DNA from: CAZSLZ01 sp964607865
GTDB taxonomy: Bacteria > Vulcanimicrobiota > JAJTBE01 > CAZSLZ01
DNA: 11,913 nt
Reading direction: 5' to 3'
Assembly (NCBI GenBank): GCA_964607865.1
Contig: CAZSLZ010000111.1
Location: 1 to 11,913, forward strand
Shown here: piece after piece, positions 6,458-11,913 of the stretch
Numbering within the stretch: the first letter of the stretch is position 1
Layout of the letters: every line of letters begins with the position of its first letter
The notes under the pieces: generated by a model
The model's input: only the letters and a program-made list of their open reading frames with translations
Databases searched by the model: none
Told to the model about the DNA's origin: nothing
Translations under genes and position numbers: made by a program

Positions 6458-6964
6458 TTACAAATTGGTTTCTCCGCCTATATTGAGATATCCGTTGTAA
6501 AAACCACTGTAAGGGACATTGTCATTCATCCAATCTGCCAGGAGCGGGGGGCACGTAGTTCCGGTAATAGAACTGTGGGCGGATGGATTATCACTACCTC
6601 CGCAACAAACCAGCGAGCCCTTTAAATTTCTTTCATTAGACATTATTATATCATAGTCTGAAACTTCCCTGGCTGGACAAACAGGATTTTTGCCTATGTA
6701 ATTGGGTGCAAACGGAGACGGGCCCGAGAATGTATCGGGAAAGCTGCTGTAATAACGCCAGTAGTTGCCCAAGGGGGATGATCAACCATATAAATCTGGC
6801 TGGCGGTCATCATAGCCTTCAGGTTTTCCATACATGCGCCCAGTTGGGCTGAGCTTTCGCCCTGGTATATTTGGAATCATAATGCTTGCCAGGATTGCAA
6901 TTATTGCTATTACTATCATAAGCTCAATAAGGGTGAATCCTGACTTTCTTGAGCAGGTTTTCAT
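6458..6964 (-). pseudogene. Frameshifted type IV pilin-like gene (pilin 2)
   Basis: The ATG at 6964 with a GGGGGAG ribosome binding site opens a perfect pilin N-terminus: MKTCSRKSG|FTLIELMIV, then IAIIAILASIMIPNI. After residue 32 the homologous reading leaves the frame three times: RAKAQPNW in one frame, CMENLKAMMTASQIYMVDHP in the next, then GNYWRYYSSFPDTF onward back in the original frame to the stop at 6458. Each step equals one missing base, so three single-base deletions cancel out. The full span (169 codons) nearly equals pilin 3 (170 aa), and the C-terminal YIGKNPVCPA, CCGG and YSGFYNGYLNIGGETN match it. As written, translation stops at 6782-6784 after 60 residues. It is either a recent pseudogene or a low-quality consensus stretch. 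The promoter and ribosome binding site look intact. Confidence 0.85.
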
Positions 6965-6996
6965 TTAATCTCCCCCTTATGTTAAATTCCTTTAGT

Positions 6997-7005
6997 ATTT
7001 TAGCA
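6997..7005 (-). promoter_or_regulatory. Extended -10 of pilin 2
   Basis: TGCTAAAAT on the minus strand, ending exactly 32 nt before the ATG at 6964. It is identical in sequence and distance to the element of pilin 3. No good -35 is visible at 17 nt, as expected for an extended -10 promoter. Confidence 0.65.
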
Positions 7006-7046
7006 TTTAAATAATAACAATACCAGAGAAAAAATTATTTCATAGT

Positions 7047-7958
7047 TCAATATTCAATTTCCAGTTCATCGAGCTTCTGTTTTACAACTTGTGGAATGCT
7101 GTCGAAATCATCCACAACGGTTGCTCCCACTTCCCTTAATCTTTTTACCTTGCCGGCATGGGTTCCCCGGTTACCTTCTACTATAGCTCCGGCATGAGAA
7201 AAACGTGTCCCTTCCTTTGCCGCCTTTCCGCCTATAAAAGCCACCAGGGGCTTTGTAAATTCTCCTTTTTCAATAAGATCAGCTACGGTTTCCTCCTGGG
7301 TACCGCCTATTTCGCCAAACATAACTACCAGCCTGGTATCGGGATCTTTCTCGAAAAGCTTGACTACCTCGGGGTGGGGGAGCCCAACAATGGAATCGCC
7401 GCCGACGTGAACAATGGTGGTTTGTCCGATTCCCTGCCTGTTCAGGTAATATGCCAGGGAAGTGGTAATGCCGCCGGACCTGGATGTTATGCCCACCGGG
7501 CCTTGGTTAAACCATTTACGGGCCGATTCGGACCTGCCGCCCATCATTCCAAGTACGCCTTTTTTGGGCGATAGGAGCCCCAAGGTGTTGGGGCCAATGA
7601 ATTTGGCATTCATCTGCCTGGCTTTTCTGGAAATTTCCATGACATCGTAAACCGGAACCCTGTCGGGAACAATCACCGCCAGCTTAATTCCTGCGTCAAA
7701 GGCTTCCATGGCAGCGCCCTTGACCAGGGGAGCGGGAACAAATATAACACTTATGTCTAGTTCTCCCACATTTTCCACTGCTTCCTCCACAGTATCGAAA
7801 ACGGGTACTCCTTCTATTTCCATACCGCCTTTGCCGGGGGTGCAGCCTGCCACAACGTTGGTGCCGTAACCCATCATAAGCCGGGTTCTTGCCATTCCTT
7901 CCCGGCCGGTGATTCCCTGAACTATTACTTTTTTGGTTTCATCTATTAAAATTGACAT
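7047..7958 (-). CDS. sucD: Succinyl-CoA synthetase alpha subunit-like (NDP-forming acyl-CoA ligase)
   Basis: A 303-residue homologue of the alpha subunit, which binds CoA and carries the transient phosphohistidine in reversible acyl-CoA + NDP + Pi conversion to acid + CoA + NTP. The CoA-binding Rossmann half has VIVQGITGREG near the N-terminus and GCTPGKGG (about residues 38-45). The ligase half has GPNTLGLLSP, GITSRSGGITT, VGGDSIVGLPHPEVVKLFEKDPDT and MFGEIGG. The phosphohistidine is H255 in SHAGAI. Length is close to the family norm. The start has GAGGAGG 5 nt upstream, and the gene begins 24 nt after the beta-subunit stop, so the two form an operon. The exact acid substrate cannot be read from sequence; sucD is used for homology. 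No clear terminator lies between it and pilin 2. Confidence 0.87.
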   Translation of the reverse strand: MSILIDETKKVIVQGITGREGMARTRLMMGYGTNVVAGCTPGKGGMEIEGVPVFDTVEEAVENVGELDISVIFVPAPLVKGAAMEAFDAGIKLAVIVPDRVPVYDVMEISRKARQMNAKFIGPNTLGLLSPKKGVLGMMGGRSESARKWFNQGPVGITSRSGGITTSLAYYLNRQGIGQTTIVHVGGDSIVGLPHPEVVKLFEKDPDTRLVVMFGEIGGTQEETVADLIEKGEFTKPLVAFIGGKAAKEGTRFSHAGAIVEGNRGTHAGKVKRLREVGATVVDDFDSIPQVVKQKLDELEIEY

Positions 7959-7982
7959 TTTTGCCTCCTCAGGATCAAGCTT

Positions 7983-9539
7983 TTATGAATTTGTCTTTTT
8001 CTGTTTTGTTAGATACTCGTCCAAACCGGGAATAGGTAATTCGATTCTTCCTCCGGCATTTCCCCGGAAATAGCATTCCACCTCGCAGACCAGGCATTCG
8101 CTGCATTTGCCTTTTTCTGCTTCTTCTCTGGTAATGTTTAACCGGGGGCAGCCATTTTCATCCAATTCCAGAATTTTTCTCTGGCATTCTTTTACACAAA
8201 TTTTGCTTTCACAATTTTTACACTTGCCGTAATCGTAAGATATGGTACCGCCGGTTACGGTTTTAAAGATATAATCAGGGTTATGAGGCTGAGGCTCCGG
8301 TTTTGGAGTTTTCTTGATTTCATAATTGTCCACCAGATCTCTCAATCTCCGGGCGCAGTAGGAAGCTGACGTGTCCTTGCCATAGCATTCCACCGGGCCG
8401 GGCAAATCCTTGGTATAGTCGGTCAAAATTTTAATTGCCTTTTCTTCCTGGTTGCCTCCCAGCCTTTCCACTGCAGGGAAATCTATCCAGTTTTCCCGGT
8501 ATGCCTTTACCAGGCCCCTGGCGGAATGGAACTGCTCCTGTGACGCCACGCCTGAACCAGAGCCGAAATATCCCACAATGGGGCCCTGGGCCATAATAAT
8601 TCTTGCAGCGCGGTAAACTTTGGAAGCAGGGGGGTTGCCTGATGTGTCGCAGAAGTTGGCAATGGTAAAACCTTCATTGAGAACCGCATCCATACTCATC
8701 ATTGAGCCGCCTCCGCCAGCGCCATGGAAACCCACATATTGTTTTCCTTCTTCAAATTCTCTTTCCATCTGTATGAAATAAAAGGTGCCCCGGTAGTCGT
8801 TCTTTTCCACATTAAAGGCAACCATGTCCAATTCTGATGGAGGGTTGGATAATTCCCTGGCGATTTCAATGCCAAGCTCGGGATGCCGGAAAACAGCGTA
8901 ATCATCTATAGTCATATGGCAGTCGGCAGCGACGACCTGGCCCTGTTTTGTTACCACCAGTGGGTTTACCTCGGCAGAGCGGGCCTCGAATTTCCGGGCG
9001 GCCTTGTAAAGTTTTACCAGAAAGCTTGCCAGATCTCTTTGCAGTTTTCCCTTTACGCCGGTTTTTCGAACCAGGTTTCTGGCCTGGTAGCCGGGAAGCC
9101 CCTCGTTTATGTCAACAGTGTAACGGGCTATCTTACCGGGGTGTTTCCGGGCTATTTCCTCAACCCCGGTGCCTCCCACCGATGAAAAAACCACCACGGG
9201 GGAAGCCTGGGAATCGTCAATAATTATGCCGGCGAAAAATTCCTGTTCAATATCAAGCATTTCTTCTACCAGAACCCGGTCCACAGTAAAACCCTTTATT
9301 ACTTTGCCCAGAATTTCATTGGTGGCCTGTTTGGCTTCTTCCGGGGTGCTGGCAAATTTTATGCCTCCGCTTTCTGCCCTTCCTGTGGTCCATGTCTGGG
9401 CTTTTACGACCACAGGTTTATTTAGTTCCTGGGCTGCCAATGCAGCTCCCTGGGGAGTATCGGCAAGCTGGCTGTCGGGAATATCTATCTGAGAATCTTT
9501 CAATATCATCTTACTTTGGTGTTCGAATAATCTGGCCAA
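7983..9539 (-). CDS. Succinyl-CoA synthetase beta-like subunit fused to a C-terminal two-cluster ferredoxin-like domain
   Basis: A 518-residue protein against roughly 390 for usual beta subunits. The ATP-grasp half opens with ARLFEHQSKMILKDSQIDIP, has VVVKAQTWTTGRAESGGIKF (residues about 43-62), VLVEEMLDIEQEFFAGIIID and AEVNPLVVT. The ligase half has GFHGAGGGGSMMSMDAV, NFCDTSGNPPASKVYRAARII and GYFGSGSGVAS. A Pro-rich linker (about 413-424) leads to a Cys-rich tail with C440-x2-C443-x4-C448-x3-C452 and C479-x2-C482-x2-C485-x3-C489, plus C464, the layout of two [4Fe-4S] sites. The TTG at 9539 is supported by AAGGAAG 8 nt upstream and by fit to the family start. With the alpha subunit it should conserve or spend energy at an acyl-CoA step; the Fe-S tail suggests a redox partner or regulation (inference). 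No convincing promoter was found upstream. Confidence 0.85.
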   Translation of the reverse strand: MARLFEHQSKMILKDSQIDIPDSQLADTPQGAALAAQELNKPVVVKAQTWTTGRAESGGIKFASTPEEAKQATNEILGKVIKGFTVDRVLVEEMLDIEQEFFAGIIIDDSQASPVVVFSSVGGTGVEEIARKHPGKIARYTVDINEGLPGYQARNLVRKTGVKGKLQRDLASFLVKLYKAARKFEARSAEVNPLVVTKQGQVVAADCHMTIDDYAVFRHPELGIEIARELSNPPSELDMVAFNVEKNDYRGTFYFIQMEREFEEGKQYVGFHGAGGGGSMMSMDAVLNEGFTIANFCDTSGNPPASKVYRAARIIMAQGPIVGYFGSGSGVASQEQFHSARGLVKAYRENWIDFPAVERLGGNQEEKAIKILTDYTKDLPGPVECYGKDTSASYCARRLRDLVDNYEIKKTPKPEPQPHNPDYIFKTVTGGTISYDYGKCKNCESKICVKECQRKILELDENGCPRLNITREEAEKGKCSECLVCEVECYFRGNAGGRIELPIPGLDEYLTKQKKTNS

Positions 9540-9737
9540 TTTTAACGCTTCCTTTCATATATTGCTATATAAATTTCAAGCGGAAAACTTCTTGGGTTTG
9601 TACCAAATTCCTTCAGAAGTTGATGGAGCTATTCTTTTGATAATACTTAACTACAGGCAGTTAACGGGTATTTTCAGTGGTTGGCAATCTTAAACAGCCT
9701 TGCATCATCAATCGTTTTTTTGGGGCTCTGTTACCTT

Positions 9738-10124
9738 TTAGTCTTTTTGTTCTGGGAATTTTCTCTGAACCATTTTGATAACTGTGAATTCTTTATCAAA
9801 GACAGTAACGGGTATTATATCAGCATTATAGTTTTCTTTTACAAATATTTCATATCCGCCTATTCTTGAATACTCAGCTACCAGATAAACGTTGTCTTTC
9901 TGGTAAAGGGCCTTGCTCAGATTCTTAATATTATATTGCCTAATTCGTCTTTTATATAAGCCAAATCTTGTTTCAACACTGATGAGTGCTATTTTAAAGT
10001 CTTTATAAACATCTAAATTGTCAAAAGGCATTATTCTGTCAATTATTTTGGGACGCCATAAAATATGCAATTTTTCGGGGTCAGGGTTATATTTTTCCCT
10101 TGCCCGGTTCGCTGCGGGCGCCTG
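9738..10124 (-). pseudogene. Headless C-terminal remnant of an unrecognised protein
   Basis: An open minus-strand frame ends in a TAA at 9738-9740 and is opened only by the stop at 10125-10127, with no plausible ribosome binding site and no start before an internal Met. The protein-like part reads YNPDPEKLHILWRPKIIDRI, then PFDNLDVYKDFKIALISVET, and later KDNVYLVAEYSRIGGYEIFV. It has the mixed composition of a real soluble domain and looks like the tail of a larger, perhaps membrane-anchored, protein. At 10095-10123 the frame runs through a 29-bp segment copied from the histidine kinase gene in a different reading frame, so the native 5' part was lost at that junction. I do not recognise the family. 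Whether an internal start allows a short protein is unknown. Confidence 0.55.
10095..10123. repeat. 29-bp direct repeat, left copy
   Basis: Base-for-base identical to 10858-10886, with mismatches at both ends (t/c before, g/a after). On the minus strand it spells the G2-side sequence encoding GARSEPGKG in the histidine kinase. Here it lies at the broken edge of the remnant gene, and the kinase frame ends at a TAA a few codons later. Confidence 0.9.
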
Positions 10125-10202
10125 TTATTATTGTTTTTTTATAAAACTTATGTTATATTATTCAGTGTATATAATAGTTAATAAAAAAATAATTTATCAC
10201 TA

Positions 10203-10229
10203 TTGAAAAAAAAACAGATATGCTAAAAT
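10203..10229 (+). promoter_or_regulatory. Promoter of pilin 3
   Basis: Extended -10 TGCTAAAAT at 10221-10229, exactly 32 nt before the ATG at 10262. A TTGAAA at 10203-10208 is the nearest -35 candidate, but its 15-nt spacer is short. The sequence upstream is very AT-rich (10124-10220). Confidence 0.65.
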
Positions 10230-10261
10230 ATAATTAAATAATTACACACAGGAGGAAAAAA

Positions 10262-10774
10262 ATGAATAAGAATAAAGGTTTTACCCTGATAGAATTGATG
10301 ATAGTAATAGCTATCATTTCAATTCTGGCAAGCATTATTATTCCCAATATTTCCAGAGCCCGACAGAGGGCCCAGCTGACTGCCTGCATGGAAAACCTTA
10401 AAAGCCTGGCTACCGCCGGGCAGATGTTTTTGGCGGATGCCGGTTCACTGCAGAGAAGTTCATATGGGTCGATAACGGCAGCTACGGATTATGAAAATGA
10501 CGATCCGGCAAATGGCAAATATGCTTTAATTCCAAACTATATATCTGCTAAGCCTGTATGCCCTGCAGGAGGGGAGCCCAGCGAGTGTTTTGTTTATCAA
10601 GATCAAGAAGCTCAAAACGTATTAGCATGTTGTAATGATTTTTCTCCGTCTCCTCATAGAGATATTACCGGAGCAGATTGGTGTGTAGCGTATCGGATAC
10701 GAATTAGTGAAGAATACGGAGATTATTCGGGTTTTTGCAACATCGGCGGAGATACAAATCGTGATTGGGAATAA
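10262..10774 (+). CDS. Type IV pilin-like protein (pilin 3)
   Basis: A 170-residue prepilin with a very short leader, MNKNKG, cleaved before FTLIELMIVIA (glutamate at mature position 5). The hydrophobic helix continues through SILASIIIPNISRARQRAQL to a conserved ACMENLKSLA. The C-terminal domain has NYISAKPVCPAGG, a vicinal ACCND, and YSGFCNIGGDTN, shared with the frameshifted pilin 2. Six cysteines in the C-terminal part suggest disulfides outside the cell. GGAGG at 10251-10255 lies 6 nt before the ATG. It stands alone, with its own promoter, convergent with the histidine kinase gene (24 nt between the stops) and without a visible terminator. It is bracketed by a 29-bp direct repeat. Confidence 0.9.
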   Translation: MNKNKGFTLIELMIVIAIISILASIIIPNISRARQRAQLTACMENLKSLATAGQMFLADAGSLQRSSYGSITAATDYENDDPANGKYALIPNYISAKPVCPAGGEPSECFVYQDQEAQNVLACCNDFSPSPHRDITGADWCVAYRIRISEEYGDYSGFCNIGGDTNRDWE

Positions 10775-10798
10775 CCTTGATTTGTTAATTTTGTTGTT

Positions 10799-11913
10799 TT
10801 AATCGGCGCAGTCGATAGGGAATACCGGTTCCAGAGGGATGGTGAAATAAAAGGTGCTTCCCTTGCCCGGTTCGCTGCGGGCGCCTATTATGCCCCCATG
10901 AGATTCCACAATATGCCTGGCGATCGCCAGGCCCAGGCCCCGGCCGGCTGCTTTCTGGGTACGGGTTCGTTCCACCCGGTAAAACCGTTCAAAGATTTTA
11001 TCCAGGTGTTTCTGGGGAATACCGGTGCCGTTATCGGTTACGTCAATCTCCACCTCTTGAGAATTACACTTGGCAGTAATGGTTACAATACCGTTTACCG
11101 AGGAATATTTTATGGCATTGTGAATAAGGTTTAACAATACCTGTTTCATCCGGTCCTCGTCCACGCTCAGCAGGGGGATTTCCCCCTCCAATTCAAATGT
11201 GATTTGAACGTTTTCCTTTATTGCCACCGGATGAAGAATATGAATTACTTTTTCCAGTAATTCCTTAAGATTTATTTCCTTAAAATGCAGGTCAACCTGC
11301 TCAGCTTCCAGCATTGAAAGATCCAGCATATCTTTAATCAAGCGTTCCAGGCGTTGGGCTTCTTCATGGATAATATTAAGCCAGCGTTCACAAAGGGCGG
11401 GGTCCTCCATGGCTCCTTCCAGCAGAGTTTCGGCATAACCCTTGATTGAAGTCAGGGGTGTTCTCAGTTCATGGGAAACATTGGAGATAAACTGTACCAT
11501 TATCTCCTCCAGTTTTGCCTTGAACCCAGCTTCTTTTCTTGCCTCGTAAATCAACCTTTCTACCTGCATGTAAGGGTCCTTTTTGACCACAATGTAACCG
11601 GTGTATAGATCCAGCTCCTCGGTAAAGCCCAGTTCATCGCTGCGTTCGTCAATTACATGTTTTAATTTCTGGCGTATGCGGGTAGAGATAAGTTTTAAAT
11701 CATGGTTGGTAAAACAAGATTTTTTACGGGGAGGCGAGAAAAGGAATAAAATAAAATAATCGAGGCCCTTTCCGCCCACCACTACCAGGTCTTCTTCCCG
11801 GTATAAGTGGCATTTCTGCTGGCGCAGGGTGGCGCCTATAATTTTAAGCAATTCCTGGCATTTCAAATAACCGTACTTCTGTTCCAGCTCTCTGAACTGG
11901 GGGATATCAAAAT
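10799..11913 (-). CDS. Sensor histidine kinase with degenerate GGDEF-like domain; 5'-partial
   Basis: The frame is open to the right window edge (371 codons visible), so the N-terminus lies outside; the internal TTG at 11866 is not needed as a start. The first about 120 visible residues have the outline of a GGDEF domain: FRELEQKYGYLKCQELLKII, DLVVVGGKGLDYFILFLF where GGDEF would be, and VERLIYEARKEA at its end. The signature is lost, so no cyclase activity is expected. The kinase core follows: H-box FISNVSHELRTPLTSIKGYA (phospho-His codon at 11471-11473), N-box NLIHNAIKYS, G1 DNGTGIP with ERFYR, and G2 GRGLGLAIARHIVESHGG, ending in GSTFYFTIPLE. Autophosphorylation and transfer to a receiver protein are expected; the partner is not identifiable. 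No membrane segment is visible in this part. Confidence 0.88.
   Translation of the reverse strand, partial: FDIPQFRELEQKYGYLKCQELLKIIGATLRQQKCHLYREEDLVVVGGKGLDYFILFLFSPPRKKSCFTNHDLKLISTRIRQKLKHVIDERSDELGFTEELDLYTGYIVVKKDPYMQVERLIYEARKEAGFKAKLEEIMVQFISNVSHELRTPLTSIKGYAETLLEGAMEDPALCERWLNIIHEEAQRLERLIKDMLDLSMLEAEQVDLHFKEINLKELLEKVIHILHPVAIKENVQITFELEGEIPLLSVDEDRMKQVLLNLIHNAIKYSSVNGIVTITAKCNSQEVEIDVTDNGTGIPQKHLDKIFERFYRVERTRTQKAAGRGLGLAIARHIVESHGGIIGARSEPGKGSTFYFTIPLEPVFPIDCAD
10858..10886. repeat. 29-bp direct repeat, right copy (inside the histidine kinase)
   Basis: Identical to 10095-10123 in the same orientation, 763 nt away. Here it is part of the kinase coding sequence (GARSEPGKG, after the G2 box), which is normal for the family, so this copy is taken as the original. 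Confidence 0.9.

Noticed and set aside
9541..9600. Promoter for the CoA ligase operon (TTGAAA with TATATA-like words)
   Set aside because: No combination gave an acceptable -35/-10 spacing, so nothing is annotated there.
10775..10798. Shared bidirectional terminator between pilin 3 and the kinase
   Set aside because: The 24-nt gap is T-rich but contains no stem of useful length.
1..11913. CRISPR array, tRNA/rRNA genes, insertion sequence with transposase
   Set aside because: No regularly spaced repeats, no cloverleaf or rRNA-like stretch and no transposase-like frame were seen in the window.

Overview
The window looks like a piece of a Bacillota (Firmicutes) chromosome, probably an anaerobic clostridial lineage. 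The pointers are strong purine-rich ribosome binding sites (GGAGG or AGGAGG types) before most genes, frequent TTG starts (three inferred here), a chromosomal Soj/Spo0J-type parA-parB pair directly followed by dnaX and ybaB, and a ferredoxin-extended succinyl-CoA-synthetase-like enzyme. No sequence search was possible, so the genus is left open.

Layout. At 1-872 (minus, running off the left edge) lies an M48-like membrane protein whose zinc-protease motif is destroyed. It is divergent from a plus-strand housekeeping run: parA (1036-1812), parB (1790-2647, overlapping parA), dnaX (2664-4391), a stand-alone receiver protein (4420-4830) and ybaB/ebfC (4872-5189). recR, the usual partner of ybaB, does not follow. 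Instead comes the first of three solitary type IV pilin-like genes (5282-5707, plus). A non-coding island of hairpins and dispersed repeat units (about 5708-6457) separates it from a second pilin gene, frameshifted and on the minus strand (6458-6964). Behind that lies a minus-strand two-gene operon for an acyl-/succinyl-CoA synthetase (beta 7983-9539, alpha 7047-7958), whose beta subunit carries a C-terminal two-cluster ferredoxin-like domain. Next are a headless C-terminal remnant of an unrecognised protein (9738-10094), a third pilin gene (10262-10774, plus), and, convergent with it, the C-terminal part of a sensor histidine kinase with a degenerate GGDEF-like domain (10799-11913, minus, running off the right edge).

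How it fits together. parA/parB serve chromosome segregation, and dnaX and ybaB serve replication and DNA-associated functions; this is a typical near-origin neighbourhood. The rest looks like a more fluid accessory zone. The three pilin genes share one promoter design: an extended -10 element TGCTAWAAT placed exactly 32 nt before each ATG. They sit alone, without pilus assembly genes, beside repeats and gene debris. A perfect 29-bp direct repeat flanks the third pilin; one copy lies inside the histidine kinase gene and the other at the broken edge of the gene remnant. The most unusual items are the pseudoprotease, the Fe-S-extended CoA ligase, the common pilin promoter architecture and the 29-bp repeat.
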